The notes under the pieces were generated by a model, which was not told the DNA's origin, searched no databases, and saw only the letters and a list, made by a program, of their open reading frames with translations. From Porphyra umbilicalis (Eukaryota > Rhodophyta > Bangiophyceae > Bangiales > Bangiaceae): DNA of 64,000 nucleotides. Below are positions 38,715 to 49,500 of this stretch, piece after piece. Both the position numbers and the translations under genes were made by a program. Positions within the stretch are counted from its first letter, which is position 1, and every line of letters starts with the position of its first letter. The stretch covers positions 62,001 through 126,000 of the forward strand of contig KV918919.1 in assembly GCA_002049455.2 (NCBI GenBank), given 5' to 3'.

Positions 38715-40669
38715 ATGGACACGACCGTCATTACCAGTGACGGCGCCTACGTGGCCGCCGCGTACCGGGCGCTGGTGGAAAAGGCGGCGGGCCCCCCCGC
38801 CGCCGCCGACGCCCCCCCCCCCACAGACGAAGACGACGGCGCCTATACGGTGCTGGCGGCGTTTGGTGCGGCGCCCGCCGCGCCCGCCCCCCTCCTTGCC
38901 TCCCTCCTCGTCGACGTGGACGCGCCCGATTCGACGGTCGTGGACGCGGCCGCCACCGCCGCCGCCGCCGCCGCCCTCTCCCCCGCCGGTCAGGCTGGCA
39001 GTGCCGCCGACGGGGCGGCCGTTGTTGGCGGCGTTGCCGCCGTCGACGACTCGCCGGTGCTCGCCACCCCCGCGCGCGGCGTTGTTGGCCTGTGCCTCCC
39101 CCCACCGCCGGCCACGGCCGTTGCCGGCGACGCTGCCGGCGATGCGGCCGCGACCGCCGCCGCCGCCGCCGCCGCGCGGTCGGTGGTGTGGGCGGCCACG
39201 GTCGCCGACGGCCTCGTCTGGGTCGTCCGCGGGGCTGACCTCCGCCGGCCGACGGCGTCGGGCTTGGCCGCCCTCCTGTCTGCCATTGCCGCGTCGTTTC
39301 GGGTGCGTGCCAAGGTTGGGGCGGCTGGCGACGGCACCCCGTCGGGCAAGCGCCTCCTCCTCGTGGCGGTGATGGACACGGATCTGGTCGAGACGCCGCG
39401 GGAGCAGCTCGTCGCGGCGGCGCTGGCGGAGCTCGCGTCTGCCTGGGCGGCAACGCCCAAGCCGGCGGCCTTTGCCGCCACCCGCCTGACCGACTTGTAC
39501 CAGGTGGAGTTTGTCGCCTTGCCGCACCGCGTGCACGCGCGCGACTCGTATGCCGACGCGGTCGTGACGCTCCGCGACCGGGTGACCGACCCGGCGGCGG
39601 AGGCGTACCTCTTCCCGCCCGCCGCGCGGCCGCCGCCGTATGCGGCGGCGGCCAAGGACGCGGCCGCCGCCGAGGCGTACGCGTCGGCCGTGTGGGCGGC
39701 GCTCCAATCCGACGGGTCGGGGGTGGAGGCGGCCCCGTCGGCCGCCGCTGCCGACGGCAACGGTGCTGGCGGCGACGGCGACGCGGCCGCCGAGTTGCCC
39801 GTCGACGATGGGGAGGCCAAGGCGGCCTTTCGCCTCGACCAGCTCCGCGTCGCCGCGTACGAGCAGTACGTGGCCAACGCGGCCGACTGGAAGGACGTGG
39901 TCGACGGCGCGGCGCTCGTCGACGACTTTGCCGCCGCCGCCGACGCGCTGCGCGCCCACACCCTCACGGCCTTTGACGAGGACGCGGCGGCGTATGGGGC
40001 GTCCCCGACCTTTGCGCGCAAGCGCGCCGAACTCGACGACGCCGTCGTGGCCGACCTCCGCGCCCTCCACGCCAAGCAGGTTGGCACCGCGCGGGAGCGG
40101 GCGGCCGACGGCTTTCGGGTGGCGGTGCGGGCCATCCCCGCGGGGTCGGAGGGGGTGCCCAAGCGCGTGTCGGCGGCGGTCAAGGAGGCGGAAAAGGCGT
40201 TTGGGGAGGCGGTGGCGGGCCTGACGCCGCGGGAGATGGCCGACGATTCGTGGCGCGCCGACGCGGAAGCCGACGCGCTCCGCACGCAGCTGCGGGAGGA
40301 GGCGGCGGAGCGGGTGCAGTTGGGCAAACTCCACGCTGCCCGGCGCGCGCGCGCGGGCGGCCGCCGCGGCGGGCGGGGGGGGGCGGGGGGGGGTCCGAGC
40401 GCCAACCCATTGCCGTCTCGTTTCACTACCTCGCGCCGTCGGTGTTTGGGCTCAAGGACTCGCGCGTCGACCGCCTGAGCGCGTCGGACGCGGTCGCCTA
40501 CACGGCCGAGCCGACGGCGGATATGAGTCTTGGCGACTTGCGGCCGCCGGCGGGGGGGGGGGGGGGGGGGGGTGCTGGGCAAGCTCTTTGGGCGCAAGAG
40601 CGCGGGGGGGGGGGGGCGCGGCCAGACCTCGACCTGATTTTTACCGACACCAAGGCGGGTACCGCGTAG
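38715..40669 (+). CDS. RHD3/SEY1 (atlastin-like) family protein lacking a GTP-binding P-loop
   Basis: From ATG 38715 (GTCGCCATGG). Collinear similarity to plant RHD3/yeast Sey1, which fuse ER tubules, is clear in the middle. ETPREQLVAAALAELASAW, then PKPAAFAATRLTDLYQVEF and VALP, match TPLE..LREDIQKIWDSVPKPEAH..PLSDFFNVEVVAL. LDQLRVAAYEQYVANAADW matches the start of the helical bundle, and LTAFDEDAAAYGASPTFARK and the following helices also align. The GTPase head is degenerate. At the P-loop place (residues 51-61) the sequence is GAAPAAPAPLL instead of G-x4-GKS-x-LL, so the Lys is gone. The RD of G4 reads M220-D221. The frame shifts in G-runs at 40375-40393; the next frame runs to 40669 (VSFHYLAPSVFGLKDSRVDRL). 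No membrane hairpin is seen. Probably a soluble pseudo-GTPase; function unknown. Confidence 0.65.
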
Positions 40670-41904
40670 GGCGTGGAGGTGGAGGGGGGGGGGGGGGGGA
40701 TGTACCGCTGCGCGGTGTGGTGGGCGTGGTGCGGCGGGATGGCCAGGCTGGTGGGTGTGGGCCTGTGCTGCGCGGTGGTGGATGCGTTGAGTGCAGCGTG
40801 GGTGGGGTGGGCGCGCTGCCCTGTTGCTGGCTGCGTGCCGCACGCATGCCGTCCGGCGTGACATCTCTCTAGGGCGGAGCAGCATGAGACTCTTTTGACG
40901 CGCTGCACACACGTCTGTTGGATTGGGAGGGTGCGTCTGTAGCCGCGTCCCTGGCAGAGGCGGTGGGTCAGACTCGTCTGGCGTTTGGGCCCACAGCCAG
41001 GGATAGCGAGTGCCAGACAAGGAGCAGGTCCGCATCTAGGAAGAGCCGTGTCTGACAAGCAAGCGGGCGCGGACCAAACTGTATCGTGCCGCCGCTGCTG
41101 TTGGTTGGCATGCCACGGCGTGCGCACCACGGCCAAGCAGCGCGTCCGTCACGCGCGACACATAACTGGGCCACGATCGGCGCCACGTCGCCCACCGTCA
41201 ACCCCCCCCTCCATGACCGCGTCGGTCCTCGCTCCTCCCCCACCCCCACCATCCCGATTGTGCCCGTCGCTGGCTCGACCTTGCCCATGGCGTGCATGAT
41301 GTCGGCGACCTGGCCGTCCATCGCCACCCTCACCGGCGGGTCGACGGCTGAGGGCGGGGCGCCGCCGCCGGCGGGCGGCCCGCTCTGCTCCTTTGCCTCG
41401 GGGCTGTGGCCGCCGGGCGGCGGCGGGCCGCCGACGGGGCCGTGGCCGCCCGCGCCGCCGCGACCCGTGCCGCTTCCGAGTAGAGCCACCTCGCCCCCGT
41501 GTGGCCGCGGCGGGGCGCCGCCTTGTATATCCGCGCCGCCGCGGCCTCGCGGCCGGCTGCCGTGCAGCCCCTGGGCGCAAGTTTGGTGGGCGGCGTCGCC
41601 TCGCGACACACATGCCGACCCAGAGCGGCTTGGCGCTCGCACTGGCGGTGCTGGGATCCCTGGTCCGCTCGTACGGCTGGTGTTGTGCGCTGAAGCGGGT
41701 TGAGGCGGTTCCAGCCGAGCTGCTGACGAGACCCGCGGGTGACCGCTTGAACCGGTACGAGTCCCTGTGGGCATACCTGCAGGCAAGCCAGGCATCCTTG
41801 GATGCCACCCACTGTGCAAAGAAGCACTTCCTTTGCCTGCACTCGTACTTTTTTCTCCTCTTTCCTTCTACCTCCCACCGCACCACCCACGCCTCACCCG
41901 TGTC
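40670..41904. other. Region without a confident gene
   Basis: Frames are open on both strands. The most protein-like piece is on the minus strand near 41180-41350 (VAMDGQVADIMHAMGKVEPA, LTVGDVAPIVAQLC), but it has no convincing start, family or splice partners. On + an ATG at 41611 opens MPTQSGLALALAVLGSLVRS, also unrecognised. Either could be an exon of a small gene or a remnant. Confidence 0.4.
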
Positions 41905-43224
41905 TCACACCTTTGGGGCCGGCCGCGTGAAAGGGAAAAAGTCGGCGCCGACGAGTGGCCGCAGCGGCTCCGGCACGGTCACCCCGTCGTCCGTCTGGTA
42001 GTTTTCCAGGATGCAACACAGCACCCGCGTCGTTGCGCACAGCGTCGAGTTGAGCATGTGCACGAAGCGCGGATCCCGCTCGCCCGCCTTTTTGTGGCCA
42101 AAGCGGGTGCCAAGCCGCCGCGCTTGGTAGTCGGTGCAGTTGGAGCACGACACGAGCTCCCGGTACTCGCCCGACGACGGGTACCAGCCTTCCAAGTCGT
42201 ACTTTTTGGCCGCCGCCTTGTTGAGCTTCCCCGACACAATGCCGACGACGCGGTAGGGGAGGCCGAGGCCCTGATAAAATTCCTCCGAGTTGGTGATCAG
42301 CCGCTCCATCTCGGCCCACGACTCGTCGCCGTCGGGGGTCGTCACAACAAACTGTTCGACCTTGTCAAACTGGTGCACCCGAAAGATGCCGAGCGTGTCG
42401 CGGCCGTGGGAGCCCGTCTCCTTGCGGAAGCAGGTGGAGAACGAGGCGTAGCGGGTGGGGAGGTCCCGCGGATCCACATTCTCCGCCGCGTGGTACGCGC
42501 ACATTGGCTGCTCCGACGTGGCGACCAGGTACTTGTCGTCCCCGTCACCCGACACCTTGTACAGCTGCTCGTCAAAATCCTCCAACTGCGCACACTTGGC
42601 CATCTCCCCCTTCTCCATAAAGTAGGGGGTCTGCATCGCCGTAAAGCCCCGCGCCGCCAAGAACTGTACCCCGTACGTGGCGAGCGCCATGTTGAGCCGC
42701 GCCCCCGGCCCCTTAAGGAAGTACCCCCGGTTGCCCGCCACGGCCGTGCCGCGCTTGTACTCAACGCCCCCAATCATGTGCAGTAGGTCAACGTGGTTGC
42801 GCCTCTTCCCCGGCGCCTCGCCGGCTTCGCCCCAGGTACGCTCGACAGAGTTGTTGTCCTCGCTGTTGTCGACGGGCGCCGAGTCGGCAACCAAGTTGCC
42901 AATGCCCCCGAGCAGCGTGTCCCGCGCCGCCTCCTTCTCGCCAACAACGGCAGACGCGGCGGCGATCCGCGCCTCGATGGTGCCCTTTTCGGCCAACAAG
43001 CCACTCGCATCCTCCTTAGCCTTGAAGAGCCCCTTGATGCGTTTTTGGAGCGCGTTGAGCGCTTTGCGCTCCTCGTCCAGCTTGTATTGAGCACGCCGCC
43101 ACTCCCCGTCGGCCGCAATGACCTCGTTGACGACTTCCTCCTTCTCAAAACGGCGGCGCTGGGACTCACGGACCAACTCGGGGTTGCCGCCCTTCTCCGT
43201 CCGGAAAAGGTTGATGTCGAGCAT
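41905..43224 (-). CDS. SARS1: Seryl-tRNA synthetase, cytosolic type
   Basis: 439 residues from ATG 43224 (MLDINLFRTEKGGNPELVRE), the usual SerRS start, so the open frame upstream is excluded. It charges tRNA-Ser with serine. An N-terminal coiled-coil arm (residues about 25-110) binds the long variable arm of tRNA-Ser. The class II core follows: motif 1 region LNMALATYGVQFLAARGFTA, TPYFMEKGEMAKCAQLEDF, TSEQPMCAYH, motif 2 FSTCFRKETGSHGRDTLGIF with RVHQFDKVEQF, SCSNCTDYQARRLGTRF, and motif 3 LNSTLCATTRVLCCILENYQ. It is intronless, has no obvious targeting peptide, and is of normal length. Three direct 23-bp repeats lie 60-140 bases upstream of the start. Confidence 0.96.
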   Translation of the reverse strand: MLDINLFRTEKGGNPELVRESQRRRFEKEEVVNEVIAADGEWRRAQYKLDEERKALNALQKRIKGLFKAKEDASGLLAEKGTIEARIAAASAVVGEKEAARDTLLGGIGNLVADSAPVDNSEDNNSVERTWGEAGEAPGKRRNHVDLLHMIGGVEYKRGTAVAGNRGYFLKGPGARLNMALATYGVQFLAARGFTAMQTPYFMEKGEMAKCAQLEDFDEQLYKVSGDGDDKYLVATSEQPMCAYHAAENVDPRDLPTRYASFSTCFRKETGSHGRDTLGIFRVHQFDKVEQFVVTTPDGDESWAEMERLITNSEEFYQGLGLPYRVVGIVSGKLNKAAAKKYDLEGWYPSSGEYRELVSCSNCTDYQARRLGTRFGHKKAGERDPRFVHMLNSTLCATTRVLCCILENYQTDDGVTVPEPLRPLVGADFFPFTRPAPKV

Positions 43225-43284
43225 GGCGGAGGGGTGGCGCCAGACGGCGCAGACAATGGGCGTAGATGGAAAGGAAGGACACCA

Positions 43285-43363
43285 CCACGCAGATGCAAGT
43301 GGCACCGCCACGCAGATGCAGGTGGCACCGCCACGCAGATGCAGGTGGCACCGCCACGCAAGC
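43285..43363. repeat. 23-bp direct repeats upstream of SerRS
   Basis: Units CCACGCAGATGCAGGTGGCA plus CCG start at 43285, 43308 and 43331, with a partial fourth at 43354. They lie in the presumed promoter or 5' leader, 60-140 bases before the ATG. Confidence 0.9.
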
Positions 43364-43954
43364 GTAGATGTCAACGACTTGGAAACGACGGCGGCGGCGC
43401 GGATGAAGAAGACGGCGTGCTGCCTGCTGCCACTGTCAAAGGCGGAACGAGGGCGAGCATGCTTGAGCGGATCACAGCAAAGTACAGCGCGGCTGAGCGT
43501 GTTTGTTGCTCTTCCAGTTGATTCTCGTAAAATGCAATTCAAGTAACATGCGTGGTGCCGTGTCCGCCAAGTACAGCATGCCTTTTCCTCGACTGAAAAA
43601 CTTCCACAGAGAGCGAACGACAAAACACTTGCACGTACCTTTGCCGGGGTCTGACGCTTGCACGCCCGTGAACCGTGGCGGCGTTCTGCCTGCCACCCTC
43701 AATGCAGTCGCAAAGATGGCCTTCAAGGCCGGGCGGCCGGCTGCGCGGTGTGGTGGCGGGCGACCGTCACAAACCGGCGCCAGCACCCAACTGGTTTGGC
43801 GGGGTCACGCGCTTTGCAGTCCCAGTCCTGCAAATTTGCAAAGTCCACCGGGCTCGCCACTTTCTTCCCTATGGTTTTTTCTCTGCCACCAAAGACCGTA
43901 CCCGTGGCGCTTCTCGCCGCATGTCGGCCACCCCAGTCATTGGGGCGGCCGACA

Positions 43955-44023
43955 AGCGCCGTGGGACTCGTCGACAACAAGCCGACGCGGTGTCGGCTGG
44001 TTACCAACGAGTCCCACGGCGCT
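43955..44023. repeat. Hairpin downstream of esterase copy 1
   Basis: Arms AGCGCCGTGGGACTCGT and ACGAGTCCCACGGCGCT extend inward through GCCGAC/GTCGGC. The same structure, with matching substitutions in the inner arms, follows copy 2 at 61170-61238. Confidence 0.85.
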
Positions 44024-44145
44024 CCGGCGTAGCACATGCCAGTACGCCCCTCCTTGCCGTTAGGAAAAGCAAGCACTTGCCGCTCCTTTTGCCCTACGCG
44101 CGTGCGGTCCGAGGATGCTCCACCCCGCCGTCGCCCCCCCCGGAC

Positions 44146-45189
44146 TCACTCGAGGAAGCGGCGCAGCACGCCGACCGCCGCCTCTACTCCGGGCCCCGGC
44201 GAGAAGAAGTTCGAGTGCGACACCCCCGCTTGCACCGTGTACTTGACGCGCGCGGCGGCCGGCAGCAGGTCCTCCACAATGCGGGCGCTCGCCTCGACCA
44301 CCGGGGCCGGCACTACCCTGTCGGCGCCGCCCCCCACCAGCTCCACGGCGTACTGCCTTTCACCCGAGTTGTACGCCTCCTTGGACGCCAACAGCGTGCG
44401 CGCGGCCGGCACAAAGCCCTGCAGCAGGACGACGCCGTCGAGGTGCGCGCGGCTGACGAGGGCGATGTGGGTGGCCATGGCCGCTCCGAGGCTGTGCCCG
44501 ACGAGGAGCACCCGACCACCGCCGGGAGCACCACCCGTCCGCAGCGCGTCACGCTCCCGCGCAATGACTGCCTCCACACGGCGGGTCGACAGGAAGAGCC
44601 CGAGCCGATCATCCATGGCCGTGTCGGCACGCAGCGCCGCCTCGGCGGTCGCCACGTCGGCGCCGTCGGTGAGGCGTGCGAGCGTGGTGTTGAGGAAGGC
44701 GGCAGCGTCAAACCACGCAAAGAAGTCGCCGGGCGGCTCGCCGACGACCGACTGGTTGCGATACACGGGTGCGAGCGGCACCACCACCCGCACCGACGCA
44801 AAGAGTTCCGGCGCCGCAGTTAGGGCCGAGCGGAAAAAGGTGGCGTAAAACCACGGCGTGTCCGTGAAGCCGTGGAGAAAGACGATCGACGCGGTCGCCG
44901 GCTGGGGCGGCTCGAGCACGTAGCCGCCGAGCGGCGGGCCCGCCGCGCACCGCACCCGATGGGCGGTGCCGGAGAGGCGGCGGCCACACGTCAGGGGCGT
45001 CGGCGGCGGGATGTCCTCGGGGCGCGCCGACCCCAGCAGTTGGGCGACCGTGTCGTTGGAGGCGAGGAGGTCCGCCAGCTCGGCAAAGGAGCGGTACGTG
45101 CGGCGCTCCATGGGGTAGGGCTCGGGACGCGTCGGCGGGAAGACGTAGGGCTCCTCAAAGGCGGCGGTGGAGGACGCATCAGGTGACAT
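44146..45189 (-). CDS. Acyl-protein thioesterase/carboxylesterase-like hydrolase, copy 1 (no signal peptide)
   Basis: 347 residues from ATG 45189 (MSPDASSTAAFEEPYVFPP). An alpha/beta hydrolase of the phospholipase/carboxylesterase (APT, LYPLA) family: oxyanion-side SIVFLHGFTDTPWFYATFF, the family AWFD segment, nucleophile Ser in VLLVGHSLGAAMATHIAL, Asp in GGADRVVPAPVVE, and His in QAGVSHSNFF. It is about 85-90 percent identical to copy 2 but lacks its signal peptide, because the stretch between ATG and AAFEEPYVF is shorter (MSPDASST instead of a hydrophobic leader). The in-frame codons upstream of this ATG lie in the conserved promoter and are excluded. It should be cytosolic, probably acting on acyl-thioesters or small esters. 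Harbinger 2 sits 250 bases upstream. Confidence 0.87.
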   Translation of the reverse strand: MSPDASSTAAFEEPYVFPPTRPEPYPMERRTYRSFAELADLLASNDTVAQLLGSARPEDIPPPTPLTCGRRLSGTAHRVRCAAGPPLGGYVLEPPQPATASIVFLHGFTDTPWFYATFFRSALTAAPELFASVRVVVPLAPVYRNQSVVGEPPGDFFAWFDAAAFLNTTLARLTDGADVATAEAALRADTAMDDRLGLFLSTRRVEAVIARERDALRTGGAPGGGRVLLVGHSLGAAMATHIALVSRAHLDGVVLLQGFVPAARTLLASKEAYNSGERQYAVELVGGGADRVVPAPVVEASARIVEDLLPAAARVKYTVQAGVSHSNFFSPGPGVEAAVGVLRRFLE

Positions 45190-45328
45190 GGTTGGGCGTC
45201 GATGGGTGCAGGCGCAGGGCAGGTTGCTCGCTGCGGGGATGGGGGGGCTTGGCGGCTCGCAACGGGCTGATGGGGTTTGGTCTGACGTGCGGCGAGGCGA
45301 TGCTGAGGGCACGTGGCCGAGGCCGCCA

Positions 45329-45337
45329 CTTTATGCA
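45329..45337 (-). promoter_or_regulatory. TATA-like box, esterase copy 1
   Basis: On the minus strand, TGCATAAAG stands about 147 bases before the ATG. The same element and spacing (146 bases) occur in copy 2, within a block conserved from GGCGCTGGACGG to CAGACCAAACCCCATCAG. Confidence 0.45.
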
Positions 45338-45438
45338 CCGTCCAGCGCCAAGATTTCGTGGCTCGAGAGACCGATATTGATCATGGCGGTTGCAGTGCCA
45401 GTGCCATCACTCACCGTGGTGGTCCGAGCGGGGCATGA

Positions 45439-45467
45439 GAGCACACCCAACAACGTCGGTTGCGAAC
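45439..45467 (+). repeat. Left terminal inverted repeat of Harbinger element 2
   Basis: 29 bases identical to the reverse complement of 56029-56057. Confidence 0.95.
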
Positions 45468-46528
45468 CGCTTTTGCGTATTATTCGTTAAACGTGGCATA
45501 TTTGCCAGTTATGGGCAGAGGTATGGGAAAACCGGTCATCCCACCAACGTCGCGAACCAGATCTGCGAACCGAGCTACTGGTGGGCCAGATATAAGTCCA
45601 ACCGGATAATATGGCGCTGGTTCGCAGGAGGTTCGCATTTTTCCATCGGCCGACCATACCACTGACGTTTGGGCAGACGTTTGTGCATTTCCGAACGTTT
45701 TGCGAACCGAATCTGTCTACAATTGTGTCTAAACGGGGGTCAAACACCCAAATCGGGACAATCGCAGACAAACACACGTTGCGTTGACGATCGCACAGGC
45801 GTCTCGAGCTCTGATATTCATGAGCATGCGGTCGCGAGTGGCCGCAGATTTCGTTCGAGGCGCAGGCGGCGCTCATTGCCGGGCCCTGTGGGGGGGGGGG
45901 CCGGCGGGACACCGTTTTTTCCTGGTGGACATCCGCCGCCACGCGCGATTCTGGGTCGGCCCCCCCACGGCTGAACGGTTTGATTAGGGGGGGGGGGCCG
46001 CCTAGAGGCACTGTCACATGGGTTGGCGCGCGGCCCCAATCGGTCGTCCAGCGGAATTCTTTGGCGGGGTGGCCCCCAGTTGACGCGCTGCTGGTGCCAC
46101 CAACCTGCGCTGGGAGCCAATCGGGGGGGGTTCCGCGCAGCGCAACATTGTGTGGCCGGCATGTGCCTGTCCGCGCGCAGCCGCACCCGCGGGAATGGGC
46201 CGTGCATGAAGGTTTTCAGGCAGCGCCGCGCAGCCCACATTATTGGTCACGCGGCCGCCCGGGACCTGCCAATCGCGCTTTCTGTGGGGGGGGGGCGCGG
46301 AGCAACAGATCGGCGCGGTGCGGACGCCACCAGCGGCACGTCGACCACACCGTCGTCGTCGGGGGCAGCGCGATTGCGGCACCGCCGTCGTCGGCGTCGT
46401 CCATCCCGTTTCTCCGTTCTGCCCGTCTCCTTCGCCGGCGCAGCGGCCGTGAGCGGCCGTGTTGACGGCCGCCTTTGCGGCCGCTTCTGCGGCCGCTCTA
46501 GCTCTCGTCACGTCGGCTGCACTGGTGG
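45468..46528. promoter_or_regulatory. Left subterminal and promoter region of Harbinger 2
   Basis: Non-coding. A tight group of GCGGCCGC or near matches lies at about 46445-46500 and one at 46250, just before the transposase start. GGTTCGCA-type repeats near 45610-45710 resemble the inner part of the terminal repeat. G-runs occur at 45890 and 45985. Confidence 0.5.
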
Positions 46529-49500
46529 ATGGAGATGGACGCGTCCACTGATGATGGGTCTGGGTCGTCGAGCGATGACGGCCGCGGGCAGTCGGAGGGC
46601 TCCTCGGACGAGCTGCTTGCGGCCGTCATCGGAGCGCGATCTCTGTTCCTAATGCGCCGTCACCGCAGGAATGCGGCGCAGCGAGCGCGCAGACGGCGTT
46701 TTGTCGGGTCTGTGGCCGGGCGGCGTCCCAACCGGCCACGTGATTTCGACCAGGGTATGCGCGGCATCATGCGGGATTATTTTGGTGTGGATGGGCAGCC
46801 GCCTGTGTATGGAGAAGAGACGTTTGAGCGTCGCTTCCGTGTGCCACGGTCTGTTTTTATGCGCATTTATGAGGCCATCCGGGACCGGCCATTTTGGCGG
46901 CAGAGCATCAATGCGACGGGGCGGCCACAAGCTTATGCTCTGCAGAAGCTGGTGGCCGCCTTCCGTGTCCTCGCGTACGGGGAGTCGTATGATCGTGCGG
47001 ATGAGTATGTCCGGCTGTCCAAGTCTACAATTGAGGTGGCCACGAAGAAGCTGATTGAGTTTATTGTTGAGGAGTGGGAGCCCGTCTACCTGCGGCCTCC
47101 TAACGACGAGGAGGTCAAGCGCATGCTGGAGCGCAACGCAGCACGGGGCATGCCGGGATGCATCGGCAGCCTCGATTGCTCGCACTGGGAGTGGGCCGCG
47201 TGCCCAAAGGGGCTTGCTGGGCAGTATCAGAACCGCAAGAAGCGGCGCTCCATTGTCATGGAGACGGTTTGTGATGAGGACCTTTACATCTGGCATTTCT
47301 TTATCGGGGCGCCGGGGAGCCTCAATGACCTCAACGTGTTACGTATCTCACCGTTGTATTTTGATGTGGTGGAGGGTGTGTGGCCGCCGAAGTCTTTCTC
47401 TTTCTGTGTGAATGGGCGTTCTCGTCGTTTGTTGTATTATCTTACTGACGGTGTTTATCCCAAGTATCCATTTTTTGTGTCTCCGTACCCCAACCCCATC
47501 ACACCCGCAGAAAAATGTTTCAACCGGCTCCAGGAAGCGCTGCGCAAGGATGTCGAGCGGCTCTACGGGGTTATGACCGCGAGATTCCACATTCTTCTAC
47601 ACCCTGGCCGATTTGGCTCTGTAGAGCAGATGATGCTTGCCGGCAAGGCGGCCGCCATTCTGCACAACATGGTCGTTGAGCAGAGGCGTGGCCGGTATGT
47701 CGCTCATGAGCGTATGGCAGCGGCGGCGGCCGCAAGGGATGGGGAACCTGCGGCCGCCGCCGATGATGGCCATGCCGTTGGCGCAGGCGACGTCGGCTGG
47801 GCTGGCAATACGGGAACAGGTGTGGCGGCCGCCGGCGATGTCGAATCGGCGGCGGCCGCCGGCGGAGACCCCTTCGCCGGCGCAGTTGGGCAGGGAGGAG
47901 CTGGTGCCGATGACGCCGCTGCCGCGGCCGCCGGCCTGGGCGCCGCGGCGGCGGCCGCCGGCGATCGATCGCCAGCGGGCATCGGCGGTGGCGGAGCAGA
48001 TGATGGAGCAGGCGCCACCGCTGCGGCCGCCGGTCTGGTCGGCCCGGCGGCGGCCGCCGGCGGTGGCTCGCCAGCGGGTGTGCGTGGCGGAGAAGGAGCT
48101 CGAAGAGCGGGCGCCGCCGCCGCGGCCGCCAACTTTGGTGGCTCGGCGGCCGCCGCCGGCGGCGACTCGCCAGCGGGCGGGCGCGGAGGTGACGGAGCTG
48201 GTGGTGCGGGCGCCGCCGCCGCGGCCGCCGTCTTTGGTGGCTCGGCGGCCGCCGCCGGCGGCGACTCGCCAGCGGGCGTGCGTGGCGGAGAAGGAGCTGG
48301 TGGTGCGGCCGCCGCCGCCGCGGCCGCCGACTTTGTTGGATCGGCGGCCGCCGCTGGCGGCAACTCGCCAGCGGGCGTGCGTGGGGGAGACGGCGCTGGG
48401 GGTGCGGGCGCCACCGCCGCGGCCGCCGACTTTGGTGGCTCGGCGGCCGCCGCCGGCGGCGACTCGCCAGCGGGCGTGCGTGGCGGAGAAGGAGCTGGTG
48501 GTGCGGCCGCCGCCGCCGCGGCCGCCGGCTTTGGTGGCTTGGCGGCCGCCGCTGGCGGCCACTCGCCAGCGGGCGTGCGCGGAGGTGACGGAGCTGGTGG
48601 AGCAGGCAGCGCCGCCGCGGCCGCCAACTCTGGTGGCTCGGCGGCCGCCGCTGGCGGCGTCTCGCCAACGGGCGTGCGTGGAGGAGAGGGCGCTGGTCGT
48701 GCGGGCGCCACCGCCGCGGCCGCCGACTTTGGTGGCTCGGCGGCCGCCGCCGGCGGCGCCTCGCCATCATGCGGGGGGGACGTCGGATGTGTGGATGGTG
48801 CGGGCGCCGCCGCCGCGGCCGCCAACTTTGGTGTCTTGGCGGCCGCCGCTGGCGGCTTGCCAGCGGGCGTGCGTGGGGGAGACGGCGCTGGGGGTGCGGG
48901 CGCCACCGCCGCGGCTGCCGACTTTGGTGGCTCGGCGGCCGCCGCCGGCGGGCACTCGCCAGCGGGCGGGCGCGTCGGTGACGCAGCTGGTGGTGCGGGC
49001 GCCGCCGCCGCGGCCGCCGGCTTTGGTGGCTTGGCGGCCGCCGCTGGCGGCCACTCGCCAGCGGGCGTGCGCGGAGGTGACGGAGCTGGTGGAGCAGGCA
49101 GCGCCGCCGCGGCCGCCAACTTTGGTGGCTCGGCGGCCGCCGCTGGCGGCGTCTCGCCAACGGGCGTGCGTGGAGGAGAGGGCGCTGGTCGTGCGGGCGC
49201 CACCGCCGCGGCCGCCGACTTTGGTGGCTCGGCGGCCGCCGCCGGCGGCGCCTCGCCATCATGCGGGGGGGACGTCGGATGTGTGGATGGTGCGGGCGCC
49301 GCCGCCGCGGCCGCCAACTTTGGTGTCTTGGCGGCCGCCGCTGGCGGCAACTCGCCAGCGGGCGTGCGTGGGGGAGACGGCGCTGGGGGTGCGGGCGCCA
49401 CCGCCGCGGCCGCCGACTTTGGTGGCTCGGCGGCCGCCGCCGGCGGCGACTCGCAAGCGGGCGTGCGGGGTGGAGAAGGAGCTGGTGGAGCAGGCAGCGC

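Larger units (their letters stand above)
43740..45438 (-). repeat. Inverted segmental duplication, copy 1 (continues at 56058-56175)
   Basis: It matches 59517-61400 in reverse orientation: esterase gene, its promoter and about 400 bases of 3' flank. Homology resumes on the far side of Harbinger 2 (56058 to about 56175), where the reverse complement again follows copy 2 (about 59515-59675). The original copy was therefore continuous before the transposon landed. Confidence 0.9.

Noticed and set aside
30871-43224. Bacterial contamination, suggested by high GC and intronless genes
   Set aside because: The genes are eukaryotic-type (RFC4, METTL1, RNF5/185, RHD3), one has two spliceosomal introns, and eukaryotic transposons flank them.
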